Source: Chloroflexota bacterium
Lineage (GTDB): Bacteria; Chloroflexota; Dehalococcoidia; Lucifugimonadales; UBA3495
Direction of reading: 5' to 3'
Length of the DNA stretch: 63,568 nt
Assembly: GCA_028873965.1 (NCBI GenBank)
Contig: JAPPMU010000036.1
Location: forward strand, 1-63,568
Shown here: piece after piece, positions 7,954-16,987 of the stretch
Numbering within the stretch: position 1 is the first letter of the stretch
Layout of the letters: every line of letters starts with the position of its first letter
Notes under the pieces: model-generated
Database searches by the model: none
The model's input: only the letters and a program-made list of their open reading frames with translations
Told to the model about the DNA's origin: nothing
Program-made: the position numbers and the translations under genes

Positions 7954-8865
7954 TTAATCTACCCCTCGTCCCCAGCCCACCGGAACCACCTCGCGGAACT
8001 GGCGCATCGCCTCGATGTGCTGATCCACCGAACTCAGGGGCCCGCGGCGGGCCTCCGCCATGACGTGGGTGCCGCCCAGGGACTGCCAGCCCTCCACCTC
8101 GGCCAACCATTCGTCGGGCGACTTGTCGGGCATGCGGATGCGGCCGGCGAGACCAACGTCGGAAGGCTCACGGCCGGCCTCGGCGATGTAGGTCTGCATC
8201 TTGTCCAGCACTCCCCGCGCCGTGTCGTCGGGGCCAAAGCTGGGGAACCAGCCGTCGCCCATGCGGGCGATGCGGCGCAGCACCACGTCCCGGGGCACCG
8301 GGCCGGCCGACCCGCCGGCGCCGAACCACACCGGTATGGGACGCTGCACGGGAAGCGGCTTGATCCCAGCCGAGCGCACAGAGTGCCAGCGGCCGTCGAA
8401 ATTGACCACCTCATTAGTCCACAGAGCCCTCATCAGGTCGATTTGCTCCTCGGAGCGGATGCCCCGGTTGGTGAAGTCCTCGCCCAGGGCCTCAAACTCC
8501 ACGTGGTTCCAGCCCACGCCGATCCCCAGGGTCAGGCGTCCGCCGCTGAGCACGTCGATCTCGGCGGCCTGTTTGGCCACCAGGGCGGTCTGACGCTGGG
8601 GCAGGATCAGGATGCCGGTGATCAGGCGGATGCGCGTGGTCAGGGCCGCGATGAACGCCAGCGTGGTCAGCGACTCGTGGATCACGCTGTGGTGGGTGTA
8701 GTAACTGCCCCGCACGTGCTCGTGGTGATCGGGGTCGGCGCCCAACACGTGGTCGGCGATGAACAGGTAGTCGAACTCCATGCCCTCCACCGCCTCCACG
8801 TAGTCGCGGATGGCGGCCGGGTCGGGACCGATTTCGGTTTGCGGGAAGATGGCGCCGATTTGCAT
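7954..8865 (-). CDS. LLM-class flavin-dependent oxidoreductase (TIGR03619-like)
   Basis: A luciferase-like TIM-barrel monooxygenase or F420-dependent oxidoreductase. It opens MQIGAIFPQTEIGPDPAAIR and contains FIADHVL, TRIRLITGILILPQR and LSGGRLTLGIGVGWNHVEFE, all typical of the family. The 303-aa form starting at 8865 has a GAGG site upstream; another Met lies 9 codons earlier. The substrate is unknown. It is convergent with the HigA gene and followed on the minus strand by no partner. Members of this family are notably expanded in SAR202 genomes. Confidence 0.85.
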   Translation of the reverse strand: MQIGAIFPQTEIGPDPAAIRDYVEAVEGMEFDYLFIADHVLGADPDHHEHVRGSYYTHHSVIHESLTTLAFIAALTTRIRLITGILILPQRQTALVAKQAAEIDVLSGGRLTLGIGVGWNHVEFEALGEDFTNRGIRSEEQIDLMRALWTNEVVNFDGRWHSVRSAGIKPLPVQRPIPVWFGAGGSAGPVPRDVVLRRIARMGDGWFPSFGPDDTARGVLDKMQTYIAEAGREPSDVGLAGRIRMPDKSPDEWLAEVEGWQSLGGTHVMAEARRGPLSSVDQHIEAMRQFREVVPVGWGRGVD

Positions 8866-8928
8866 GGGAACCTCAACGTGTAGCTTTGGCATGGATAAAC
8901 AGGATAAATGGGATTCTCGTTGGTGATC

Positions 8929-8957
8929 CTGGATTCCGGCTTTCGCCGGAATGACGG
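8929..8957 (+). repeat. Single hairpin module
   Basis: One copy of the ctggattccggctttcgccg hairpin, lying in the gap between the flavin oxidoreductase and the aldo/keto reductase. It is preceded by a scrap of the tggataaacaggat repeat. Confidence 0.7.
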
Positions 8958-8974
8958 TTTATTGCCGATGTAGA

Positions 8975-9994
8975 CTAGCGGCGGTATTCGTCGCCGCAAT
9001 CGCCGATGATCCGGTACAGGTCGCGGGCATCGGCCAGCACGGTTTCGATGGCCTGATTGTCGTCATCGTCCAGGGAGAAGCCGAAGAGCCGGGCGTTTTC
9101 GGCGATGTGTTCCGCCACGCCCAATCGCGCGCCGATGATCACGCCGGCAACGGCCGGCTTGTCCAGGATGTAACGCTCGGCAACGTTGGCGATGCTGACC
9201 TCATGCTTGTCGGCGATGCGTCGCAATATCGAAAGAAGTTGCTGGAATAGCTGCCAGCCGCCCCAGGCGTCGATCATCTGCTTGTACTTACGCAGGCTGG
9301 CGGTGTTCAGCTCGGCCGAACCGGGTTCGGGCTGGCCCAGGTAGCGATCCGACAGCAGGCCGCCGCAGAGGACGCCGTAAGGCAGCAGCCACACTCGTTG
9401 CTCCTCGCACACCTGGGACATCCGCACTTCCGGGCGGCGGTCGATCAGCGAGTACTGCACCTGATTGGACACCACGCGGACTCCGTGGTCGGCGATCTCA
9501 ACGAGCCGTTCGGTGTCGAAATTGGTCAGGGCTACGCGGTGGATCTTGCCCTCGTCGCGCAGCGCCGCCAGCTGTTCCAGGGCATCCAGGTAACGCTTAT
9601 CGCGGTACTCCCACCAGTGGAATTGCAGCAGGTCCAAGCGGCCAACGCCCATGCGGCGCAGGGAGATGTCCACGTTGTTCTCGACGATCTGCCGGGTCAT
9701 CGGCCCCGGGCGCGGCACCCACTTGGTGAACGCCTGGATCTCGGACACGGCGGCCTCGCCCCGTTCTGCCGACAGCCGCCGTCGGAACTCGCCGATGAAG
9801 TCCTCGGCCGGGCCGTAGTGGTCGGCCAAGTCCCACGTGGTAAAGCCGGCGTTATGGTACGCCAGCATCGCATCCAGAGCCGCGGCGGGATCGATGCGAC
9901 CGTGGGCGCCAGACACCTGCCACATACCATTCAGGATACGGCAGATGGGCAGGCCGTCGACGAAACGGAGGCGGGATTCGGGTGGTAGGGACAT
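8975..9994 (-). CDS. Aldo/keto reductase
   Basis: An NAD(P)H-dependent (beta/alpha)8 oxidoreductase. The catalytic tetrad is visible: D55 and Y60 in WDLADHYGPAEDF, K91 in AFTKWV and H126 in LQFHWWEY. Later segments fit the family (ALTNFDTE, NQVQYSLIDR, PYGVLCGGLLSDRYLG, cofactor-binding GVIIGARLG). Length is 339 aa. It is divergent or spaced from its neighbours, so no pathway can be assigned. Confidence 0.88.
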   Translation of the reverse strand: MSLPPESRLRFVDGLPICRILNGMWQVSGAHGRIDPAAALDAMLAYHNAGFTTWDLADHYGPAEDFIGEFRRRLSAERGEAAVSEIQAFTKWVPRPGPMTRQIVENNVDISLRRMGVGRLDLLQFHWWEYRDKRYLDALEQLAALRDEGKIHRVALTNFDTERLVEIADHGVRVVSNQVQYSLIDRRPEVRMSQVCEEQRVWLLPYGVLCGGLLSDRYLGQPEPGSAELNTASLRKYKQMIDAWGGWQLFQQLLSILRRIADKHEVSIANVAERYILDKPAVAGVIIGARLGVAEHIAENARLFGFSLDDDDNQAIETVLADARDLYRIIGDCGDEYRR

Positions 9995-10019
9995 GGCGGT
10001 ACTCGTATAGCGAGGGAGG

Positions 10020-11792
10020 TTAGCGAGGTACGGTTGCGCTATCGGCTACTTCGGCAATGGCATCCAGTACAGCAATGACTTCCAGGTCAATTTCGTCAGG
10101 TTCGATATGATCGACCAGCGTATGGTAATCTGACTTTGACATAGTGTTAAATTCACCCAGCTTTTTGTAGAAAGCCGTAAACACTGGCGGTAAAAATTGC
10201 TCAGAAACGTTCAAGTCACCATCCCATGGCGAGCTTAGGTTCACCGTTTGCAGCGCACTTTCAATTTCCTCAATGGCGTCGACCATCAGGCTTCTGGAAA
10301 GAGGTACATTGTGCCCCGACTCTACCCAGCGTTCTAGAACTTTTGGAGAGCAGAAATAATTTTCGATCTCACGCTTCGCCCAAGTGTATTCTTGTAAATC
10401 GTCGTGAATATCACTGGGCAAGCCCCTATCCAACCGATCGAACAAGGCATAGCCTTTCAGACTTGGGAGGGCCTCCCGTAAACCCCAAAAGTGTTGCCGG
10501 GCCTGCATCGGTTGATTTCCAACGTAATGCACGTAAGGGCGCGTTAGTACGTATTCTGCTGGGTGCTGCAATCTTCGGGAGAAAGCCTGCAATATGGCCA
10601 AATCTGTAGAACCTTCGAGGTACAACACCCAACCTTTCTGACGAGCTTGGAGATAATGTTCAAAACCAATCTCCGACAAAGCCTTGAAAACTTGACTGCT
10701 ACGACCGTCCATGCGATGCGGAGTACCAATGAAGGCGGTCACTGTGTGCCGTCCTGCCGCCTCGTTCAGTATTATCTCAGAGTGAGTGGCGATCACCAAT
10801 TGACTGCGTTGTTGTTCGGCGGTTTCGGTAATCGCCTGGTATATTTCCCGTTGCCGGAGAACTTCCAAATGGGCGTCCGGTTCGTCAAGAAGGACTACTG
10901 AATTAGGGTTCAGCAACATATACGCTGCCAGCAAGAGCGTTTGTTGGAACCCCCGTCCAGACGACGACAGGTCAAGTTCGCGATTGGGCATATAAGCGTC
11001 TTTGTAGTGTAAAGTGATTTCGCCGCGTTCCGAGTTGTATTGAGGTGGTAGGACGGTCGCGCCAAAAATCTTTTGCATTAGCGGCGTCAATACTTCATTC
11101 CAAAGATCGTTTCCAGGCTGCTGATACACTTCGTAGCAAAGATTGCGCAGCACCTCGGCGGTACGGCCCTCTCCTATCAATACGTTCACGGCCCCGGGTT
11201 GGAGCAGCACCTCCGTTGATGATAGGCCGGACATCGGCGGTAGGAAAACTACGCGCTCCTCCAGCGCAGCATTGGGGATAGCCATTCTCTCTTCACCATC
11301 GTCGATTCTCAAAGGACGACAGTAGATTGATTCGGGATTGGCATAACCAAACGCCAGACCGCAAACCCATTCTTCACCAGTGCTGCTAACCCCCTCTACA
11401 ATTATCTCGATGCGGACATTTTCGATGCTTGGTCGGCCTTCGCCTTCCCTGTGCCTTCGGGTTTGCAATCCTCGCCACAGTAGGTTGGTTTGTCTAACGG
11501 GCACCGAAAGCAAATCCAGGCGATTTATGGTCCCTCCGGGACTAAAGGGCCTGGTACGTGTCGTTCCTCGGAGCTCTCGCCACCTCCGCAAGCCCAACCC
11601 CCATAGAGACAGGGCCTGTAGCGCGGTGGTCTTGCCGGAGTCATTGGGGCCGACGAACACCACGACGTTATCCAGTTCGACGGTGACGTCTTCGAACTGC
11701 TTGAAATTGCGAACTGTCAGCTTGGTCAGCATCTTTGCGGTGGCTTCCCGGTAGTCAGCATCGCGATTGTACCATCCTGCACGTTTCGACAT
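10020..11792 (-). CDS. OLD-like ATPase with a TOPRIM/DUF4435-like C-terminal half
   Basis: A 590-aa protein with an SMC/ABC-type ATPase: Walker A GPNDSGKTT (about 48-56), signature LDSSSGRGFQQT-like region with SSSGRGFQQTLLL, Walker B SVVLLDEPDAHL and H-loop IATHSEI. After the ATPase, LYLEGSTDLAILQAF, YALFDRLDR and WAKREIENYFCSPKVLERW resemble the acidic residues of TOPRIM/DUF4435 nuclease-like domains in OLD and AriA-type proteins. Such proteins often act in phage defence, but here there is no Gabija/PARIS partner next to it. Its GC looks lower than its neighbours, suggesting acquisition. A second Met 20 codons in (MLTKLTVRNF) is an alternative start. Confidence 0.75.
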   Translation of the reverse strand: MSKRAGWYNRDADYREATAKMLTKLTVRNFKQFEDVTVELDNVVVFVGPNDSGKTTALQALSLWGLGLRRWRELRGTTRTRPFSPGGTINRLDLLSVPVRQTNLLWRGLQTRRHREGEGRPSIENVRIEIIVEGVSSTGEEWVCGLAFGYANPESIYCRPLRIDDGEERMAIPNAALEERVVFLPPMSGLSSTEVLLQPGAVNVLIGEGRTAEVLRNLCYEVYQQPGNDLWNEVLTPLMQKIFGATVLPPQYNSERGEITLHYKDAYMPNRELDLSSSGRGFQQTLLLAAYMLLNPNSVVLLDEPDAHLEVLRQREIYQAITETAEQQRSQLVIATHSEIILNEAAGRHTVTAFIGTPHRMDGRSSQVFKALSEIGFEHYLQARQKGWVLYLEGSTDLAILQAFSRRLQHPAEYVLTRPYVHYVGNQPMQARQHFWGLREALPSLKGYALFDRLDRGLPSDIHDDLQEYTWAKREIENYFCSPKVLERWVESGHNVPLSRSLMVDAIEEIESALQTVNLSSPWDGDLNVSEQFLPPVFTAFYKKLGEFNTMSKSDYHTLVDHIEPDEIDLEVIAVLDAIAEVADSATVPR

Positions 11793-11868
11793 ACCGCCCC
11801 TGTGTTAGGATGCCCGCATTCAACCCTTCAGATGCAGCCCTTCCCGCCCCAGCACAGGAGACACTGCC

Positions 11869-12975
11869 ATGACTACGCAGCAGCCCATCCGCATCGGACT
11901 GATCGGCGCCAACATCCACCAGGGCTGGTCGCCGCGGGCGCACCTGCCCGCGCTGGCCGCGCACCCCGACTTCGACCTGTCCGCAGTGTGCACAACGCGG
12001 GAGGAATCGGCCAACGAGGCCATGGCGGCGTTCAGCGCCGGCAGCGCGTGGGACGACTACAACCGCATGTTGGCCGACGCCGACATCGAGGCCGCCACCA
12101 TCTCCCTGCGCGTGCCCAGCCACTACGAGCCGACCACCGCTGCGCTGCGGGCCGGCAAACACACCTTCACCGAGTGGCCGCTGGGGCGCACCACCGCCGA
12201 GGCCATCGAGATGGCCGACTTGGCCCGGGAGCAGGGCGTTAAGACCATCGTCGGACTCCAGGCGCGGGCCAATCCCGCCATCGTGCACCTGCGCAACCTG
12301 GTGGCCGACGGCTACGTGGGGCGGGTTATGACCTGCCACGTCCGGCTGATGCGCGAGGGTGTGCTTTCGCGGGATTCGGGGCGTACTTGGCAGCGGGACA
12401 ACGAGCTGGGCGCGCACACGCTGACCATCGCCTGCGGGCACACCATCGACGCCCTGTGCAGCGTGGTGGGCGAGTTCGCCGACGTGGCCACCGTGGTCAG
12501 CACGCAGGCCGCCACCTGGCACGAGACCGACACCGGCCAGGACCTGCCGGTGACGTCGCCGGACAACATCCTGGTCAGCGGGAACCTCCAGGGCGGCGGC
12601 GTGGCGTCGGTGCAGATCGGCAGCACGCCGTGGGCCGGCAGCGGCTACCGCATGGAGATCTACGGTGAGGAGGGCACGCTGGTGGCCGTCTCCGTGGATT
12701 CGCCGCAGTTGCAGCAGGTCAGCATCCGGGGCGCGCGCGGGGGCAGCAACGAGCTGCAGGACCTGACGCCGGCCGAGGAACTGCATCTGGCACCTGAGAT
12801 GCCCGCCGGTTCGCCCTACAACGTGGGCCAGCTGTACAGCCAGTTCGCCGCATCCATCCGGGGCACGGCCAACGGGGACGGGCTCCCCGACTTCGACCAC
12901 GCGGTGGGCCTGCACCAGTTCATCGACGCCATCCGCCAGTCCAGCGACGAGGGGCAGAGGGTGAATCTGGGATAA
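11869..12975 (+). CDS. Gfo/Idh/MocA-family protein with an EWP motif
   Basis: The N-terminal Rossmann fold (IRIGLIGANIHQGWSPRAHL) and the C-terminal alpha/beta domain fit the Gfo/Idh/MocA oxidoreductase family (368 aa). The family's EKP motif, whose lysine is catalytic, is replaced by E102-W103-P104 (TFTEWPLGR). Gal80, a non-enzymatic relative, is known for a similar replacement, so this may be a dinucleotide-binding protein without dehydrogenase activity. The ATG is 76 nt from the divergent ATPase gene. Confidence 0.75.
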   Translation: MTTQQPIRIGLIGANIHQGWSPRAHLPALAAHPDFDLSAVCTTREESANEAMAAFSAGSAWDDYNRMLADADIEAATISLRVPSHYEPTTAALRAGKHTFTEWPLGRTTAEAIEMADLAREQGVKTIVGLQARANPAIVHLRNLVADGYVGRVMTCHVRLMREGVLSRDSGRTWQRDNELGAHTLTIACGHTIDALCSVVGEFADVATVVSTQAATWHETDTGQDLPVTSPDNILVSGNLQGGGVASVQIGSTPWAGSGYRMEIYGEEGTLVAVSVDSPQLQQVSIRGARGGSNELQDLTPAEELHLAPEMPAGSPYNVGQLYSQFAASIRGTANGDGLPDFDHAVGLHQFIDAIRQSSDEGQRVNLG

Positions 12976-13025
12976 ATGAGCGACTGTCAGGACTACCGGA
13001 ACGACTGGAGCGAGGTCGGACAATT

Positions 13026-13607
13026 ATGACTACGACTGCCAGGATTTACAGCGGTATGCGGATGTCTCCCGAGGAGTTCCGCAATTTGCCGGAAACAACC
13101 CCGCGGTGTGAACTGGTCAAGGGAGTGTTGTACATAATGCCGGAGCCTGCGCTCGACCACCAGTTTCTGGTGCATCTGCTGTGGAAATACCTGTTTGACC
13201 AACTGGCTCTGGCCGGCGTCGCGCACGCCTATAGCTCGGTGAATCTCGTACTGCCCGCAGAGGATTACCTTTCGCCGGACATCATAGTCGTAGCATCCGG
13301 TCGGGCCGAGATGCTGGGCCAAGTGTGGGTGAACGGCTCCCCGGATATTGTGGTAGAGGTGCTGTCTACAGACCGCCGTCGGGACTTGGAGCGCAAGCGG
13401 GAGCTGTATGAAGCCGCCGGCGTGCCGGAGTACTGGATCCTGGACGGCGACGCGAACACGCTCACGGCGCTGGAATTAGGCGATGATGGCCGCTATCGGG
13501 AACGTGCCGTACTGACCGCTGCCGACACACTGACGACGCCGCTGTTCCCGGAGTTCAGCCTGCCTCTGGCGCAACTGTTTGAGCATCCGACGCGCATCCG
13601 TCGGTAG
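13026..13607 (+). CDS. Uma2-family (putative PD-(D/E)XK) protein
   Basis: A 193-aa Uma2/DUF820 protein. It has the usual N-terminal MSPEEFRNLPETTPRCELVK and the nuclease-like core SPDIIVVASGR, then PDIVVEVLS and RKRELYEAAGVPEYWILDGD. The Asp of SPDI and the Glu of VEVLS with the following Lys correspond to the restriction-endonuclease fold. Function in vivo is unknown; the family is abundant in Cyanobacteria and Chloroflexota. A second Uma2 gene follows 48 nt later, so they form a tandem pair. Confidence 0.85.
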   Translation: MTTTARIYSGMRMSPEEFRNLPETTPRCELVKGVLYIMPEPALDHQFLVHLLWKYLFDQLALAGVAHAYSSVNLVLPAEDYLSPDIIVVASGRAEMLGQVWVNGSPDIVVEVLSTDRRRDLERKRELYEAAGVPEYWILDGDANTLTALELGDDGRYRERAVLTAADTLTTPLFPEFSLPLAQLFEHPTRIRR

Positions 13608-13655
13608 GGGTTAGCCGGAAAACGCTGCCAGCGCGTCGGAATGAGGAAACTAGCT

Positions 13656-14246
13656 ATGACCACTACACCTGACATCAAGACCGGCACGCGGATGACTCTG
13701 GCGGAGTTTCTGGATTTGCCCCGGCAAGAGCAGCGCTGCGAACTCATCGACGGAGTGGTGTACATGGCCGCGTTCCCGATTCCCGATCACCAATTCCTGG
13801 CGACCGTGTTGAGCACGCATTTAGTTCTGCAAATCATGGAAACCGGGCTGGGCATCGTGTATCAGGTGGCCGGCGTCGTCGTATCCGACAGCAGCGCATT
13901 GGGGCCGGATATTGTGGCCGTGCGATCAGAGCGGGTTGGCATCATCGGCCCAACGGTCATTGACGGTGGTCCGCCCGACATCGTGGTGGAAGTGTTGTCG
14001 TCCAACCGGCACGCGGACCTGGTGCGCAAGCGCGAATTGTATGAATCGGCCGGCGTGCCGGAGTACTGGATCATTGACGGGGACGCCAACACCCTCACAG
14101 TGCTGGAGTTAGCCGAAGATGGCACCTATAGCGAACGGACTGTCCTCACCTCTGCGGACACTCTGACGACCCCGCTTTTCCCCGAGTTCAGCCTGCCCCT
14201 GGCGCGGCTGTTTGAGCACCCCGCGCGAGTGCGAGCCCACGATTAG
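13656..14246 (+). CDS. Uma2-family protein, tandem paralogue
   Basis: A 196-aa paralogue of the preceding gene, sharing the closing half nearly word for word (RKRELYESAGVPEYWIIDGD; LTTPLFPEFSLPLARLFEHP). The core acids are in LGPDIVAVRSER and PDIVVEVLS. The ATG at 13656 follows a GAGGAAACT site; an upstream ATG at 13641 is also in frame. The N-terminal halves differ more than the C-terminal ones, as expected for an older duplication. Confidence 0.85.
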   Translation: MTTTPDIKTGTRMTLAEFLDLPRQEQRCELIDGVVYMAAFPIPDHQFLATVLSTHLVLQIMETGLGIVYQVAGVVVSDSSALGPDIVAVRSERVGIIGPTVIDGGPPDIVVEVLSSNRHADLVRKRELYESAGVPEYWIIDGDANTLTVLELAEDGTYSERTVLTSADTLTTPLFPEFSLPLARLFEHPARVRAHD

Positions 14247-14270
14247 CACACAACGCCGAACGCAAAAACC

Positions 14271-14297
14271 GAGGGGCGGGTTGCACACCCGCCCCTC
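14271..14297 (-). terminator. Terminator between convergent genes
   Basis: A 10-bp stem (GAGGGGCGGG with CCCGCCCCTC) closes a 7-nt loop. On the minus strand it is followed by GGTTTTTGCG, so it should end transcription of the flavin oxidoreductase gene; the plus side also has a weaker TTGCTTG tail for the Uma2 genes. Confidence 0.8.
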
Positions 14298-14321
14298 TTG
14301 CTTGACGCGATGCCGCAGCGC

Positions 14322-15584
14322 CTAGTCGGCGGTGGTCGTCGCCGTGCCCGCGGCGGTGGCGGAGTCGACGATGGGCTGGTTGGTGCGCGCGTCCACCTCG
14401 AAGGGGGAGTAGAGCTCCAGTTCCTTGCCCATCTCGCGCACGGCGGGAATGACTTCCTCGCCCATGAGGCGCAGGCTGCGCATCTGGTCATCGTGGGTCA
14501 TGGCACCGTCGCCGTCCCAGAAGAAGACGCTGCCCGGCCGCAGGTATTCCAGCACCTCGCGGATCTTGGGGATGACGGTCTTGGGCGTGCCGGTGATGAT
14601 GGTGCTGTCGGCGACCTGGTCCTCGAAGGGACGGCGGTTGGTGCCGAAGCGGCCGGCGGGCCCGAAGGCGGCGGCGGACAGGCGGCGCGACGTGCGGGAG
14701 GTGTGCCCCGGCAGGTTCATGATGGCGGGGTTGATGCCGCCCTCGTTGCCGGCCAGGAAGGGGTTGCTGACGCCGGAGAGGTACTTGCGCCCGACTTCCT
14801 CGGCCAGCTCCTCGGTCTCGTCAACGTGTACCTTCCACAAGTAGGCCACGTTCTGGGTCCCCGACTCGTAGCCGTTCTCGGCGGCGGTGTCGTGGTACAG
14901 CTGGAAGGCCTCGCGGGTGGGCTCCAGGCGGGTGGCCAGCAGGACCAGCGGGTAGCGATGCTCGGCGCACCACTTGACCGTCTCCACGGACACGGTGGAC
15001 GGGATCCAGATCTGCGGGTGGGGTTCCTGCAGGGGCTTGGCCCACGGGTTGACGTAGCGGTAGTGGAAGTGCTTGCCCTCCCAGCGCCACGGGCCGGGCT
15101 CGGTCCACGCCTTGATGATGAGGTCGTGGGCTTCCTCGAACCGCTCGCGGTTGAAGTTGGGCGGCGAGTTGTGGGACCAGCTCTCGCGGCCGCCGCCGCG
15201 CACGAAGCCGGACACCAGGCGGCCGTGGGAGATCATGTCGATCATGGACAGCTGCTCGGCCAGCCACAGGGGGTCGTCCCAGATGGGCAGCACGTTGCCC
15301 AGGATGATGATCTTCACCTTTTCGGTGATGCGGGCCAGGATGGACGCGCCGACGTTGGTGACGCCCTGCATGCAGAAGGGCGTGGAGTGGTGCTCGTTGA
15401 GCATCACGGCGTCGAAGCCCATCTGCTCGGCGTAAACCTTCTCGTCCAGGTAGCGGTTGTAGAGCTGGGCGCCGATGTCGGGCCTGTAGTGGCTGTTGGA
15501 GATGCCCAGGTCGGTGCTCTGGGTGCCCATCAGGCCGGAGTTTTCATCCTGCCAGGGCTGCTCGGTAAAATGGCCAATCAGCAT
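14322..15584 (-). CDS. LLM-class flavin-dependent monooxygenase (bacterial luciferase-like)
   Basis: A 420-aa TIM-barrel flavoprotein. Family segments include GFDAVMLNEHHSTPFCMQGV, KVKIIILGNVLPIWDDPLWL, MISHGRLVSGFVRGGGRESW and TVKWCAEHRYPLVLLATRL. It is longer than the 303-aa LLM protein at 7954 and belongs to a different subgroup, closer to two-component monooxygenases of the luciferase alpha-chain type. The flavin reductase partner is not adjacent. It ends in an Ala/Thr-rich tail. A strong minus-strand terminator follows. Confidence 0.87.
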   Translation of the reverse strand: MLIGHFTEQPWQDENSGLMGTQSTDLGISNSHYRPDIGAQLYNRYLDEKVYAEQMGFDAVMLNEHHSTPFCMQGVTNVGASILARITEKVKIIILGNVLPIWDDPLWLAEQLSMIDMISHGRLVSGFVRGGGRESWSHNSPPNFNRERFEEAHDLIIKAWTEPGPWRWEGKHFHYRYVNPWAKPLQEPHPQIWIPSTVSVETVKWCAEHRYPLVLLATRLEPTREAFQLYHDTAAENGYESGTQNVAYLWKVHVDETEELAEEVGRKYLSGVSNPFLAGNEGGINPAIMNLPGHTSRTSRRLSAAAFGPAGRFGTNRRPFEDQVADSTIITGTPKTVIPKIREVLEYLRPGSVFFWDGDGAMTHDDQMRSLRLMGEEVIPAVREMGKELELYSPFEVDARTNQPIVDSATAAGTATTTAD

Positions 15585-15874
15585 AACGGCTGCTCCTTAA
15601 CTGCGTTGCGGTACGGATGTGTCAATGATGGCCGCAGTTTAGCAGGGGACGAGGGAGGGGGCAAGTTGAATTAGCCGGAGAGGCCGTCGACACACCACTA
15701 TTTGCCGAGTCGACCATCGGCCGATAATGCTGCCGGCACGGTGCCCGCACGGCAACGACGATGATGATCGGCCACGAAAGGGACCGAGACGTAAGATGCG
15801 TTGTCCCCAACCGGGCGGCAATCTTGCACCTGAGTGGATGATGGGCGCGCGTGGCTGGGTCGAGGGTCTGCTCA
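15585..15874. other. Intergenic gap, nothing recognised
   Basis: No gene, repeat or RNA structure was recognised in these 290 bases. They separate the high-GC flavin oxidoreductase gene from the lower-GC restriction-modification pair. Confidence 0.4.
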
Positions 15875-16987
15875 CTATTCTACCGGAAGATTGAATTCCA
15901 CCTTGCTTTGAATGACCAGCTCATGAACCATTTCGTTGACTTTGCCCATCTTCATAACTTCTTCGAAACGCTCCAACAGAATGGGGATATTTATCAATTC
16001 TTCTATACACTCCATATAGCGATTGACGATGGTTTCCACGTTGTACATTCTTGTTGCTTGAGCACGTATGGTGGCGGTCAGATTGTCAACTGTTTCGCCG
16101 GATTTGACGACGAATGTGATTGGAAAGCGTTGTACTTTGTCAATATCCAAAAAGTATTTTCGGACATCTGTGCTTTCCGTGACTTGGAAGAAGCGACCCA
16201 GTGGACGCATGACGAAATCGATGCCGCCGTCGTTAGCATTCGTGCGACCCGTTTTGTAAAGGGCAATCGTTTCCGGGTTGACTTCATCGGGATCCCATCC
16301 CCAAAAAACGGTCCAATCTCCGTAATAGCATTTGAGAATGGCGTAACTGACGATTTCGAAAATCCTGGCATCAACGTCGGGCTGGACCAAACTCGAAATG
16401 AACTCGCGCACTTTTTCCGGCGATTCCTCTTGAATATCCCTGAGTCTTTCGCATTGCGTTATAAATCTCTCGAATGAATCGCGCTTTGCATCAACATAAG
16501 CGTCGATGATCGCGATGACAGGTCCAGCGATGTTGTATTTCTTGCTATCGGCTTCCACGATCAAAAGGTTTTCGTTGATCCAATATCGGTTTGTGTCGTT
16601 ATCGCGCAATATGGGCACGAATTCGCAGGTCGGAAAGTACTTGCGAAACTCTTCGTTTAAACGGCTGTTCAGCGCGTGGTTCTGGAGCTTTTCGCCGAAC
16701 GGCAGCTCGCGTTGTCGTGTGAATAGGTCGGTATAACGGGCTCCTTCATACGAAGCATACCCGGGCTTCTGGTGGTATCCCTTGTTGATATAGTCCTCCA
16801 CCAGAACATACAAAGCGTAATGATTAGCGAACGATCCGCGTGCTTTGGACCCTCTAGAAGCTGAGCGCGTTTTGATATTCAGATACTGAAGCATCTGGCT
16901 TCGTTCAAATACAGAATCAGCGTTAGACTGAAACTCTTCACGAAGTATGCCAGTGATTTGGTCGGTGAATTCATGGGGAGTGGTCAT
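15875..16987 (-). CDS. Putative type II restriction endonuclease partner of the YhdJ-like methylase
   Basis: A 370-aa protein whose ATG overlaps the methylase TGA by 4 nt (ATGA), so translation is probably coupled. Its identity as the restriction enzyme is inferred from this position. The likely catalytic region is DGGIDFVMRPLGRFFQVTES (about 253-272), which resembles the GxD...QxK form of Mrr-like PD-(D/E)XK nucleases. The usual Lys position appears as T270, so the active-site assignment is uncertain. The remainder is charged and largely helical. GC content looks lower than the genome norm, as is common for acquired restriction systems. Confidence 0.65.
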   Translation of the reverse strand: MTTPHEFTDQITGILREEFQSNADSVFERSQMLQYLNIKTRSASRGSKARGSFANHYALYVLVEDYINKGYHQKPGYASYEGARYTDLFTRQRELPFGEKLQNHALNSRLNEEFRKYFPTCEFVPILRDNDTNRYWINENLLIVEADSKKYNIAGPVIAIIDAYVDAKRDSFERFITQCERLRDIQEESPEKVREFISSLVQPDVDARIFEIVSYAILKCYYGDWTVFWGWDPDEVNPETIALYKTGRTNANDGGIDFVMRPLGRFFQVTESTDVRKYFLDIDKVQRFPITFVVKSGETVDNLTATIRAQATRMYNVETIVNRYMECIEELINIPILLERFEEVMKMGKVNEMVHELVIQSKVEFNLPVE

